Source of the DNA: Clitopilus passeckerianus
Taxonomy: Eukaryota; Basidiomycota; Agaricomycetes; Agaricales; Entolomataceae
NCBI GenBank assembly: GCA_944990035.1
Contig: CALYLX010000152.1
Coordinates: 248,001-312,000, forward strand
Reading direction: 5' to 3'
DNA: 64,000 nucleotides
Numbering within the stretch: the stretch's first letter is position 1; each line of letters begins with the position of its first letter. Shown in pieces: positions 31,974-44,084 of the stretch. A model generated the notes under the pieces. It was given only the letters and a program-made list of their open reading frames with translations. It searched no databases and was not told the DNA's origin. The translations under genes were made by a program, and so were the position numbers.

Positions 31974-34309
31974 ATGGCGGCACCTACGCAGGAGTATCCT
32001 CCGTGGCTGACAGCTGTACCAACCACTATCTACGCACCGAACGGAGAACCATTGACCACTGCAACGGAAATCCTCTATCTGCCACTGACATACTATGGAC
32101 CTAGTGTAAGTTATGCTTGGATCTTTGCCCCACCTCATACTGACATCGAGTGAAATAGATTCCGTTGGGTCCAGAATGGACTTATGGTGGTCTAACTTCT
32201 CCTGCTTCAACCAGTTCAGTCATGTCGACAACTTCTACGTCGATAACGATGCCGACCACAACTTCTATCCCTACCGCGATACCTACCACCTCATCATCCA
32301 CCGCGTCACCTTCATCTACATCCGCAGCGACATCCACTTCATCACTTCCGTCTTCATCACTATCATCCACCTCTTCACCCACATCCACATCACCTTCGCC
32401 CACATCTACATCCGCCGTACCAACACCCTCCGCCGCTAGTGGGCTGAGCCGTGCACAGCTTATCGGTGTCATAATTGCCAGTATCCTTGGGTTCATTTTT
32501 CTCTTCATCGTGGGCCTGCTTCTTCTGCTCTGTATCCGCAGGCGTAGAAGGAGTAGTCGCGGTTCGCCATACGGCACCCTTCGAGACGAGAGCTTCACAT
32601 GGGTTACTCCAGATGGCCGTATGTACGGAGAGGGGTCTCCGAGAACAAGCGGTGAGGAGAGAGACGCTTTCCTTCAGCGTAGCCGTTCCTCAGGTTATAA
32701 CTCAGAACTTGGAGGCCGACCTCCTTATGCTGGAATCCCCCGCGTGCCTGTCCCGCATGATAGCCACTCCTCTGGATCCACATCAGGCTATGGCGATGTG
32801 CTGGAAAAGCCAACTCTTAACCTCCGCCCGGCGACCCCAGAATTTGACTACTCCAATGCTCGCGGCAAGATTCTGTCGGAGGAGGACATTCGCAAAATTG
32901 AGGAAGAAGCAACACTTCCAGACAAAGAGAAGGACGAGGACGATCCACTTCTACTCCCTCCTCCTCGGTTGGTTGACCCTGCCAGGAGAGAGACCTTCCA
33001 AACCACACGACGTGAAAGCTCGCAAACCACCCTCGGCCAGTATCCCGATGCTGACGAACCAGCGACCATCCTCAATGCCCGCCGCGTCCGAGTTGACGAG
33101 CTCGGTATCCATTCGCCTCCCAAACTACCCCATCCAGTCGATGGAAGCGGCTCTAGCAAGAGCACGAATCGTTTCCTCAACAGTCTCGGCCTCAACCGCC
33201 TGAGTAAACTGATGAACTTTGGCTCCACGTCAGGACACCGTTCATGGGGGCCTGAGGAAGGCGAGGCTGGCCAGTCACTCCTGGGCCGCCGCGAGATGGC
33301 AGAAATGCCTGAAGCAGGACCATCCTCATACAAGAGACCTATCCTCGGGTTGGGCTTGATCGAAGGCGAACGGCCGCAGTCTGGATACAGCAGCAAGAGC
33401 AATGGGACCGTATATTACGACGCTCGATCTTCCTTCCGCGCTACACCAACGTTGATGAATACGCCTCCCACACCTTTACCAAGAGTCCTTACTCCAAACC
33501 TTCCGGTTTGGGGGAGTGCTTCCTCAAGAGGATCACCTGCTCCTCACATACCGCCTGTTCCGCCCCTTCCAAGCACTGTCGTAGACCAGACGCAGACACG
33601 AGATGTTCTTGACGAACCTGCGCCAGCGGCTGTTTCGCCGTTCTCCGGTTCGGCTTCGGTGCCTTCTCTGCGGGACACAGCGACAGCAGTAACGGCAAGC
33701 GATAGGACTTACTATCCATTCCCGCCTGGACTTGAGCATGACGGTGCACGGGCTAAAAGCTGGGCCTCTTCGACCTCACCACATAGCCGGAATCAATCCT
33801 TCCATCCGGTTTCAAGTTTGGGCACAAATGCAGGCATTTCAATTGATATTCTGGAAGAGGAACCGCCGAGGGCTGGAGCAAATTGGAGAGCTATGTCCGA
33901 TATCTCGCAGCACGAGAGGCGAGGGACTTTTGGACAGGTAAGCAGGTTCTTCTGGCCTTTTTTTCAGCTATAAACTAATAACATGTTTTTGTAGCGAATT
34001 GCAAATGCATCAGAATTCGCTGAAATTGGCTCTCTTTATTCGGAACGCTCCCAGCTCGACCCAAACGCTAACAACGGTTCAAGGCGAGACCTGAATGGCT
34101 CTCAAGGCTCTGCATCATCAAATGGTCGTTCTGTAGGAACGGTCAACACGGAAGGCTCCCAGGGGTCTGGTGGACCATGGTTAATGGCACCTCCGCCCGC
34201 TCATATATTTGGACGACCGTTCAGCGCGGAATGGACAGGGGGCGAGTCTCCCGAGTCTGCAAGCCCTCCCACCAGCCCCAGAAATAACGACTGGACACTT
34301 GGTCTCTAA
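31974..34309 (+). CDS. Mucin-like single-pass membrane protein with long cytoplasmic tail
   Basis: Three exons (31974-32105, 32159-33937, 33995-34309) give 741 aa. The start MAAPTQEYPPWL sits in a good context (AAAATGG). The N-terminal ~60 residues are followed by about 80 residues made almost only of Ser, Thr and Pro, expected to be heavily O-glycosylated. One transmembrane helix follows (about residues 143-167, LIGVIIASILGFIFLFIVGLLL), ending in CIRRRRRSS, a positive stop that puts the remaining ~570 residues inside. The tail is Ser/Pro-rich with PPxPPLPS-type proline motifs that could bind SH3 domains. There is no obvious N-terminal signal peptide. The layout recalls Wsc/Mid2-type wall sensors, but no WSC domain or sequence kinship is visible, so a sensor role is only inference. 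Confidence 0.82.
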
Positions 34310-35820
34310 GGACTTTGGCCGCTTTCGTCAATGTGTAATTTATATTCCTGCTCTTCATCTAGATATCTCTGCTTCTTCTCTTTGCATCTTGCACGGCATT
34401 GCATTATTCTGTGGTTTGGTTGGGCATACTGCAGAAGTTAATTGACATTTTTTATTCATATTACTTACATGGGTTCTGAGGACCCTCTTGCCCCCCAACT
34501 GTATCGATTTACATACATACATCATCTCATACTGCACCTGCTCCCGAATTTGTCACGATTTAGCACGCACATTCACTCCCACAATTTCAGTTATCTACTA
34601 CTTACAGAGGTTCGTAGTGCTTGCTGACGCTTCTTGGTACGGATACAATACAGCCCACTTGTGTATATATTACTTTACGATTACAGAATGAAATAGTTTG
34701 AGCGCGTTTATTATTCCATGAAGATTTTGAGTTTCTAAAGAGTCGGTGACTGTAAGTGTTGGCCAGAGATGTGGCGTTGACCGGTCTTGACTCTTGACCA
34801 CGATCAGCACACATTGAATGTTGTAGTTCTCGCCACAGGACACTGCTACAGCGCACAAATCGGTTTCGTGTTTCTTTTATTGAAAGATTCTAGTCAAGAG
34901 TAGTGAATGACAACTTGAAACGGCCGACAAACGCCCTTGTCACCTGGACTTATTGCAACCGTGCTGGAAACGCTGTATGTCTTCTAACGCCCTCGACAAC
35001 AGCACGAGGTCAAAAGGACGCTTACAGCAGGTTATGACCGCATGAAAACGGGTACAGTTAACAGGTGAGCGTCTGCCCATTTGCCCTTACACTTGCGGTA
35101 ATGGTTTTTCCTCTGAGTCAGGATCCTCACCCTCGAGGACTGTTGCGCATTTCCGCATGGTGATACCATCGATGAACCACATGCGGGTCTAACCGTCCGT
35201 ATCTGGGAGCAGATTGTCGTTATGTGTATGTCACTGATTCTTTCTTTCTCCGTGGTTCTAGCGATGCGATGGGGCTAATATTGTGTCCCTCTGGGCAGAC
35301 CTGACTATTGGAATCGTTCAAGCCCGCACAAGAATCCGGACTCCTCCTTGCATCCGGCCCGCATAGCTGTTCTTCGGATGGCACTCGCTGTCGAAACGTC
35401 CAAACTGTTCAAACGGTCTTCCGCCTTTTGAATGGACGATCTTTACCCAAACCTCAAGAACTCCATTCGACGGGCCGGACCCAGGGTGTTTCGAAGCTAT
35501 TTCCTCGCACTTGATTCCACTGTCATCATTGGGTTGGAGATGCTTCGCCGAAGATGATGCTGGCCCTCGACTGTAACCTCGTACTCCTCCGTTCACCTGG
35601 CCGTCGACCTCCCATATTCAACCGTCACAAGGTCGACTCAGGTGCCCAAAATACCTTCTCGGTCCCTTCAAGTTGACGTTTCTTCCAGGAGCTTCGCTCC
35701 GCTCCCGCATTCTCTCGAGGAAGCCTTCGATGCCAGTCGAGATGACGGACCGGTCAACTCGCCTAGGCAGCCTACTATAAAAAAGAATAACGGTGGAAAG
35801 TGACCACATAGCCTACGAAG
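34310..35820. other. Intergenic region with an unassigned splice-like series
   Basis: This region is downstream of the membrane-protein gene and upstream of GH51. Between about 34950 and 35360, GT and AG sites could join small open pieces (one reads ILTLEDCCAFPHGD). I recognise no family, and the frame ends soon after. It may be a small gene, an untranslated RNA or a decayed remnant. The last 150 bp are the GH51 promoter. Confidence 0.35.
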
Positions 35821-38800
35821 ATGCTATCCAAGCTGTCTACTATTCTCGGGTTACTTCTGTTTACAGGTGCGGCTCAGGCCGTTACTGTATCAGTTAGTGC
35901 AACTGCTAGTCATCCCATTCCTACTACGTTATGTCAGTATGATGTTATAGCTGTTCGCCGAAATCTATCTCACATAGTTCATCATAGGGGGCCAGATGTA
36001 CGAGGTATGAACAATAGATTTGAAATCGATATTTCACAAATTCATGAATTTATACTGTTGCCACTGAAGGACATTAGCGTGAGTACAATTTGCCCTCCTG
36101 ATTATTCATGATGACAATTAACATGCCTTCGTAGCATGTGGGTCGATGAGGTTGTGCTTCGAGAACTTTCCCAATATTAATGTTTCTACATAGAGTGGCG
36201 ATGGTGGCCTTTATGCGGAGAGTGAGTCTGAGTTAACCATGTCTCCTCAGAAATATCTCACCGGTTATAACTCTAGTGCTTCAGAATCGAGCCTTCCAAC
36301 AAGTCAGCCCCGGGTCATCCGCCTCTTTGGCCGGATGGTCTGCCATTAACGGTGCCACTATCAGTGTGGTAAAGGCAAGCACGCCAGTATCCGCGGCCCT
36401 TCCAAATGCTTTGCAACTCGTCATTCCGAGCGGTCGCTCTGGAGGAGTCGGTTTCGCCAACGGTGGCTACTACGGTAGGTCAAACAAGTAGATAAAGTTC
36501 TTTGTACTGATTTACCTTTCTATTAGGGATGAAGATCACTGGAGGATCGCAATACAAGGCTTCCTTCTACTACCGGTTCCCCTCATCATCGAGTTACCGC
36601 GGTAATGCAGTCGTCAGTCTCCAAACCACTGGTGGCCAGATCCTAGCATCCACAAACGTGGCTCTTTCTGGTGCTCAAACTTCCTGGCAACAAATCAACG
36701 TAACTTTGACTCCCTCATCAAGCGCCTCCAACCTGTCGAACCGATTTGCTGTCACTATTGACGGTTCTGCCGGCGCACAAACGGTCCAATTTGCAATGCT
36801 CTCACTTTTCCCGCCTACCTTCAAGAATAGGGAGAATGGTCTCCGTGTAGATATCGCCAATGCAAGTTCTTCTCTTCTTTTGCGAATGATGTATGCTAAT
36901 GAGCTACGGGCAGGCTCTCGTCGAGATGGCACCCTCGTTCTTCCGATTCCCTGGTATGGTGCTCAACATCTTCTTCAGAGAGCAACATCCTGACGTTACC
37001 GATCAGGTGGTAACAACTTGGAAGGCCAGACGGTTGCATCAAGGTGGCAATGGAACGCAACAGTCAGTCTCATCCTTCTTGAATCTTCTTGACGCCCGCT
37101 CATTGTATATCAGCTAGGATCCTTGGTCAACAGGCCAGGTATTTAGGGAGAAACTTGTTGCCTTATCCTTACTCATTTTACATCAAAGGCCGTGCTGGTG
37201 ATTGGAGCTATGTCAACACAGAGTAAGTTCACCTTCCGGTTGACGGCCATAAATTATAACATGGTTCATTAGCGGTCTCGGCCTCCTTGAGTACCTCTTG
37301 TGGTGTGAAGACGCTGGAATGGAACCAATCATGGCCGTCTGGGCAGGCAAGTTTGGGCCTAGATTCCTGGTTGGCATTGTCTAACTTCATCACACAGGAT
37401 ACGCTCTTGGAGGCGAAACCGTCGCTCAGAATAACCTGCAACCATATATCCAACAGGCCATTGACCAGGTTTGTCCCATATCTAGATTAAAACGACAAGC
37501 AAAGACGCTTACGCTCCGTTCCTAGATTAACTTCGTCGTCGGTGATGCTTCGAAGAGTTCTGCTGGTAAGGACGACATGGTATATCAGCTTGCAAAATTG
37601 TCCTGACCGTCGGTAACAGCGGCATTGAGGGCTTCGCTCGGCCATTCTGCTCCATTCAAGTTGAATTATGTTGAGATTGGAAACGAGGTGGGTGCTTTTG
37701 GATGACTTGCCTAAACAGATGCTAACGATGCATTCATAGGACTTCTTTGCCTCTAACTCGTTCGTATATCCGTTGCCCATGTTATTCAATCGAATTCCAA
37801 TCAATCCTGGCTTCCAGATACACATATCGATGGCCTGCCTTTGCAAACGCCCTCAAGGCACAGTTCCCCAATATCAGTACGTTCTTTGTTCCTTAAGGAA
37901 GTTGCCAGGGCTGATGGCTGCCATAGACTTCCTCGCAACGTCCTATGTCAATAGCCCAGTCCTGTCACCAAAACCCACTCACTGGGATGTCCATGTATAC
38001 CAACGACCTTGTAGGTGTCCAATCTGGGCCCACGCCTTGAGCCAGCTAACACGCCTCATTAAGCCTGGTTCACTCAAAATGCTTTCTACTACGACGGGTT
38101 TGCTGTAAGCTCTGGTTGTAGGTATTGGTTATTTCCTGACCCCAATACTTTCAGCGTGATGGCACAAAATACTTCGAGGTACGATCCAGGTGGTTTGCTC
38201 GTAGTTTCTTGCTCAATGAAATATGACTTTACAGGGAGAATATGCAGTGACTGCAGATGATAGCGGTGCAAACTTGAAATACCCAATCATGGCAGGTGAG
38301 CACAAGGCTTTTTGCGTCAATCTCTACAACAGGCCTTTAAACCTCTTTCAGGCTCGGCAGGAGAAGCTGCGTTCATGACCGGCATGGAGAGGAACAGCGA
38401 TATTGTGTAAGTCATATACGTACTTGCGTCTTTGCGGTTGCTTATCCATCAACCTTCACAGATTTGCCGCCTCTTATGCTCCTCTTCTCAACGTGAGTCT
38501 GGCTACCGTTTCTGATACCTCGCACTAACAGTGAACTCCTTAGCATATTTCTGGATCTCAATGGGTGGGTCATACCTCCAGCTCGTCCTCGAATGTGCGC
38601 TGAAGAAATATGCCAGACGCCGAATCTTGTTAGCTTCGAGTACGTGTCTCTTATTGAACCCCTCATCGCCCTAGATCCTGATTCTTGGCAAGCTCTGGAA
38701 GTGTTATTCGGTCTACGAGCTTCTACGTCCAAAAGGTCGGCTTATTATCATGACACTCCTTTGATTGAAAATGTGCTGATTTCCTCTACAGCTCTTCAGT

Positions 38801-39187
38801 CTGAACAGAGGCGACGAATACCTCCCAAGCACCTTACCTTCCAAGACCGGTACTCTTCACTGGAGTGTTGTCCGGAAGAAATCCTCCAACCAGATCATCA
38901 TCAAGGTATAGCATCAAATTTCTAGAGAAATTTTCAGTAGGACTGACACTCTTCGTAAGGTTGCGAATACAGTCGGATCCACGGCACCTCTGACCTTCGT
39001 GCTGCCTTTCAACACGGTCTCATCTTCTGGGAACTTGCAAGTTTTGCAAGGAGCTCAGACAGCCAGCAACACTCCTACCAATCCAAATGCTGTGGTTCCC
39101 AGCAGCAGCACCATTACAACTGGCAAGACCTTCAACTACACCGCTCCCGCTTACAGTGTCAGCGTTATTACAGTAACTGCGCAGTGA
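35821..39187 (+). CDS. Secreted alpha-L-arabinofuranosidase, family GH51
   Basis: The enzyme releases terminal L-arabinose from arabinan and arabinoxylan outside the cell. Twenty-eight exons sum to 1914 nt, 637 aa. A signal peptide ([20 protein letters not shown]) is followed by [31 protein letters not shown] carbohydrate-binding-like beta domain (about residues 60-230) precedes the TIM barrel with [15 protein letters not shown] and [19 protein letters not shown]. The acid/base is Glu370 in VEIGNED and the nucleophile is Glu448 in EGEYAV. The C-terminal beta domain ends VITVTAQ. The gene is highly fragmented: four successive exons of 17, 9, 3 and 28 nt (35988-36221), two GC-AG introns (36862-36913 and 37347-37397), and most introns 48-60 nt. 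No frame break is needed, so it should be functional. MFS transporter 2 converges on it from the other side. Confidence 0.95.
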
Positions 39188-39394
39188 ATTGTTAGAGATG
39201 GGACTCATATAATGGTGATTATTTGGGGCTCGGGATATCATGTATTTCTTTCCAGAATTACAATCTGTTCATGTTTTTAAATCTTCTGGTCCAAGCGAGG
39301 ACAAGACCGTCTGATAATGGTATAAGATTTGAACATGCAGCTTCTACAAGAGCCAAGGTATTGTACAGATTATATCATACAGCTTCTGGTTCTT

Positions 39395-41256
39395 CTAATC
39401 CAGCCGTTCATCTCGTTCCGAGAAGTCTAATTGTTTGGGTAGAATGAGGGCAGTTCGCAGTCCAGCAAACGAGACAAAGCACAATATTAGATACACAAAA
39501 TTACCCCCAAGGAGATCCGTTTCTTGTGAATATGCAAAGAGAGATGATGCGACCGAGGGTGCGATTGCACGAGCGGTCGACGTCACGGCTTGAGCTAGGC
39601 CGTTGGTGGCGCCGAGTGCTGTCCTTGAAGGAGCACTGTGCGCAACGAAAATCTGTATAGAAGCTAGGTCTTAAGTTAGTCGTGCAGGATACAGAGGTAA
39701 CCGACAAGACCGACCAAACGCCATTGTATTCGTGAACCGGCACGAAAGCTGTACAACAAGCACAAGCCAGACCATCGGATTCAAACCTCCAGTCTGACGT
39801 GCAAAGTAGTTCAACAACGGATACAACGCCATGCCGAAGAGGTAGCATGCATGAGCAAACACCTGGGCCTTCCTTGGTCCATAATGGCGGATGAGTCTGG
39901 CTGTGCAGAGGACTTGAAAGGCGATGTTGAAGACGCCGAAGGTGCTCATGAGCATGCCGATTTGGTATGGAGACATTCCAAGACCACCGTTGGCTACTGA
40001 GGTGGCGTAGACGAGGGGCATTAATGCCCGATGAGATGAGTTTGAGAGTGCTTGGAGGACGTATACTGCGAGCGCGTTGAGGACCGGAGGTATGAGGAGA
40101 TCACGAAAAGGTGGCGGCTTTGGAAAAGCTTCAGGAGCGCCAGGCGAGAGGTCGATTGGGTCATGGCCATCATACTCGTCAAGGAGTGGACTGCTGACTG
40201 TTGGCGTATCCCCTGTAGCCAAGGCTGGCTTCGCTTGCGAACGAGAGGTAATGGGAAGGGTCTGAAAAGAAGAGATATGAGCACCGGCTCCTCTAAGGTC
40301 CGAAAATGTGCATACCTCTTCGAGCCATAGGTATGCAAGTAAGGTACTCGTAAAAGCAACAAGACTAGTCACGATGCAGGGAAGAGCATATGGGTGGTCG
40401 CGGAAATATATGTTGTTGCCGAACAAATAGGGCCATCGGATAGCAGGTTCTGCAAACAGGCCTCCAATGTATTCTCTACGGAAAGTATTTGAGGTTAGCG
40501 GCGAGCAAAAAGGCAGAGGGGATTATGATCAATTTACCCAGTCGTACTTCCTAGTGTCCAAACAACAGCCAGGATAGCATATGCATCAGCAATATTGCTG
40601 GAGTCGGAAAGCTTATCGACGACTAGTGTTAGGCCAGCTCCTCACATCGTTGAATTTGACAAGGAATATCCCACCTCAGCTACCACGCTTTTCTCAACGC
40701 CTGCAATTCGATTATGAAGACGGCTGAACGTTTAGTTCAAAGTAATTTACTTACCGACTGCACCATTAAACGAGCCTTGTATTGCTCTGGAAACAATCAA
40801 GGATCCATACGAGGAGGATAAGCCGAACCAAAGCATGGTCAGGCTCAGGCCGAGTGCCCCAATCAAGAGAATAGGCCGTCGTCCGTGTCTGTCAGATGCC
40901 CATCCCCAATGAAACACAGACATGGCTTCCGTGATGCAATAAACTGTTGTCTGTAGCGATATCAGATTGACAACCCAAGCCACCCAACCCAATAGAGCTC
41001 AAGTACTGACAATGAGTCCAGAATAGTATCCTGCCTTCCGTTCATCTCCTCCAGTAATGCCTGTATCCTGCACAAATCTGATGAAGAATGGGTCCACAGT
41101 GTGCGTGGTCACCATTTCCACCGCCGCGATGAAATAGACTAGCGATAACTGCTGCTTGGGCAGAGGCGTTCGGGTTGGCGTTTTCTTCAGAGCAGGACCT
41201 GGTAGCACATCGTGTGCTCCGCCTTCCTCATAGCGCACGTCCATTCCTAGGCTCAT
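39395..41256 (-). CDS. Major facilitator superfamily transporter 2 (paralogue)
   Basis: This is a multi-exon MFS gene. The ATG at 41256 (MSLGMDVRYEEGG) precedes PLPKQQLSLVYFIAAVEMVTTHTV. It has the A-motif GWASDRHGRRPILLIG, SRAIQGSFNGAVG, a loop with APEAFPKPPPFRDLL, NGGLGMSPYQIGMLM, and the end TSTARAIAPSVASSLFAYSQE. These blocks align one by one with MFS transporter 1, so both come from an old duplication. The copies have diverged enough to suggest different substrates or roles. The family resembles ZIFL-type antiporters. The gene ends 207 bp from the GH51 stop. Its nearness to GH51 and the esterases hints at use of plant-wall products, but transport of a sugar is not supported by the family. 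Confidence 0.87.
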
Positions 41257-41504
41257 TCTCAATGAGGAATGAAATTCTAACAAGGTATTGTTGGCATGGC
41301 CTTCAGTCCAAACTTGACGGAGCGACGACCCTAGTAACCTGGGAGCAGGTCAAGAGTAAAGTCCAAATGGGGCTGATTTTGGTTCAAACTCAGAACGGAA
41401 TCTTCCGTCCAACCTTGCTGCAATGTGAGCGCTGGGCTTGACTTGACCTTGAATCACAACCGATCATATTTCTAGACTCTATTGTGAAGCAGCTATGCTA
41501 CATT

Positions 41505-43625
41505 CTAATTCTGCTGAAATGCAGCTTGTGAAGCAATAGCCGTACATCTTGAAGTCTCTGGATCGACCTCTTTTTCTAAGAAAATACTACTCTGGCTCGT
41601 CGTGTTCCCTGAACTTTGCTGCAAGACCAAACGCGTTCTATTTTGGGAAGAAAACTGGGGCCAACCTGGAGACTTGCTGAGCTTGTAGGTATTAGGGTCC
41701 CGAGATCGAACAAAGGAAAGCCAGTAGGCAATTAATTCCTCAGCAAACGCGTTCTCGACTGGCGTCATAGGAGTAAAAATCGCCGATCCATTGGAACTGG
41801 AATATTATTTGAGGTTTTTTTAATCAAGCTCTTAGGAGAGGACCTACCCTGTGTTGACGCCCTGGAACATCATCCAATTCTCTGCTGCATGCGCTACAGC
41901 CAGACTAGGAAGAGTAGGGTTTCTTTGGTTGTATCGGTAGGTCCATGTGTTAACGTTTTTGCTAAAGCTCTGACCCATGATTGTCCTCTTTGAAGGAATG
42001 AGGATGCCGTCCGACCGGTACTGATGAATCCACCTACCGTACACCTAACACTGATATCGCCAGTTAACGTTTGATTGCGGAGGGCGTCGGTGGCAAAATT
42101 GGACACAGAGTACAGCTACGGAGGTGCTCAGTTTCAGGCGAGGAGATGAGCCAGATGTTGACGAACATTGTTTAGCTCTTTGATGTCTTCCGGTCGGATT
42201 TGGGGGAAGTACAGTTCCACAGCTTCCTGTGCGTCACTACTGCCTATGGCCAACGTCTCATTGGTTGTCGAGCTGGGAAAGGATATATATGAGACGATTT
42301 GCATGGAAAATGGCTTCGTACCCAACAATCAAGGGGACCTTTGCGAAGTTTCCTGACAGGATGGAACGCGTTGGGTAATCGGTGATGACCTTGCCATCTA
42401 CGACGACATGGAAAGTCTTATACAACGAGTCATTGCTGTAACTTGTTGTCAGAGCGCCGAAGGATAGTCAATAACGCGGTTGCCTACAGTGCAGGTGTGT
42501 TTGCGCTATCTTGAGCTATTGCCAAAGTACTAATGTCAGCCTTGCGAAGACAAGCCATCTTTTCTCTGATGCTCCCAGCACCACACCCTGCTTGCTGCGC
42601 ATAGAAATCGAAAAGTGGCTGTAGCTATTTTTAGTCATTGTCAGGACACCGACCACGAAAAACCCGACCTTCTGCTGCTCTGGCAATGGAACAGGTGGCC
42701 TAAAGGCACTCTGAATGATTGCGCCCGAAAACAGCGTTTCATCTTCGTGTGCAACGAGATGGAGTTCAACAGCTGCTCCGCCAGCACTCTCCCCATTTAA
42801 AGTGACCTGGTCCGGATTTCCCCCAAAACTGTGAATGTGGCGTTTTACCCATTTGAGCGCTTCGATCTGGTCTTTGAACCCAGCATTAAGATCGCCCAGG
42901 CTTGGGTCAGATTGGAAATCTGGTAATGCTAGGAATCCGAAGGAGGAGAGCCGGTAATAGATGGAGACAATCACGACGTTTGGACTTTGGTGCACCCAGT
43001 GGTCGAATGGCCATTGACGGGGGTTTCCGTAGATGTAGCCTGGCAGCAAGGGTATTAATGAATTGTCTTTACATTAGTCAAGGTGTGTTACCTCCACCAT
43101 GAATGTATACCAAGACCGGAACTAACCATATTCGGTCAGACATAGTAAGCCTACTTGAATGAACTGACTCACGATTGGCTCCTTCCGAGGCGCCTGCAGG
43201 AGCATAGATGTTAACCTTTAGACAGTCTTCACTCCCAGCTCCCCCGTGATCAGTAACTTTTTGAGGGACGATATGGTGAGTGTTACACTTCGGGCCAAAG
43301 ATCGTATGGGGCTCTGACCATTAGTCTTTCCTTGTACGCAGAACTCGGGATATTCTGTAGCGTCGATAATGGATCCCTTTGAGGTCTCTGATATACGAGA
43401 TGTATTGAGAGGTACTGGGGCACGGAAACGTAGATCTCCGAGGGGAGGTTCAGCGTACGGAATTCCAAGATAAGCTACTGTGTTTGGATGGGATTGGTTT
43501 CCTAGATATTTGGCATATCCAACATCGACGATAGGATTGGTTGGAGAACTTGAAGGTGCAGCCTCGACCCAGCAACTCCAGACAAGGAGAACGTAGAAAA
43601 TGCCCAAGAGAAGAAAAGATGGCAT
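41505..43625 (-). CDS. Secreted type-B carboxylesterase/lipase 1
   Basis: This is an alpha/beta-hydrolase that cleaves carboxylic esters. The start at 43625 gives a signal peptide (MPSFLLLGIFYVLLVWSCWVEA), then GYAKYLGNQSHPNTVAYLGIPYAEPPLGDLRFRAP, the classic type-B N-terminus. The disulfide-type block EFCVQGK, an oxyanion-hole HGGG.YIYGN segment, and WVHQSPNVVIVSIYYRLSSFGFLA follow. The nucleophile elbow is NGESAGG, and a C-terminal HAAENWMMFQGVNTG probably carries the catalytic His. It ends SQAAFQQN. There are many short introns. The substrate could be aryl, sterol or fatty-acyl esters. It is a tandem copy of the gene 460 bp upstream on the same strand. Confidence 0.9.
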
Positions 43626-44084
43626 CTAGTAGGCGAAAGTAGAATCGGCGGTGGCCATGCATAGCGAATATATATTCCTCCGGGAAGACTGTTTCATCGG
43701 AGCGGGTCATTTTCTCTCGCATCGTCAACGGCACAGAGAGCTGTTCCTCCGAAGAGTGCAAGATCTCGACAGGGTAAGGCGTACCCACCGTGTAGCCCGC
43801 TCCTTAAAGGTGCTGGTATGTTAGGGGGCTGAGATTGCTTCGATCAATTCAAGACCTAAAAATAGGTGGGCATTTAAATGTTACAGGAGACGGGTGGGCT
43901 CCAACTGAGTGGGATGAACTTCCTTGTCAGCAAACAAGCGAGTCCGAAGGCTGTCACCCTCGGTGCGTCACCAGGTGCTCCACTCGTGATCTTTACCATG
44001 GGATCAGGTAAACTCACTCAGGCGATGGCTTGTATCGGGGAGAATGATATTATTGAGAAAGTCGTAGTCCATCGAAGATACTAC
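43626..44084. other. Intergenic spacer between the esterase copies
   Basis: This 459 bp spacer holds the promoter of esterase 1 and the 3' end of esterase 2. The overlapping ORFs here are shadows. Nothing else was seen. Confidence 0.55.

Noticed and set aside
32475..33203. 242-codon plus-strand ORF
   Set aside because: It is another frame of the mucin-like membrane protein gene and has no start context or domain.
36862..36913. Missing splice donor in GH51 as a sign of decay
   Set aside because: The GCAAGT donor is a known minor type and the whole 28-exon frame closes with conserved residues.
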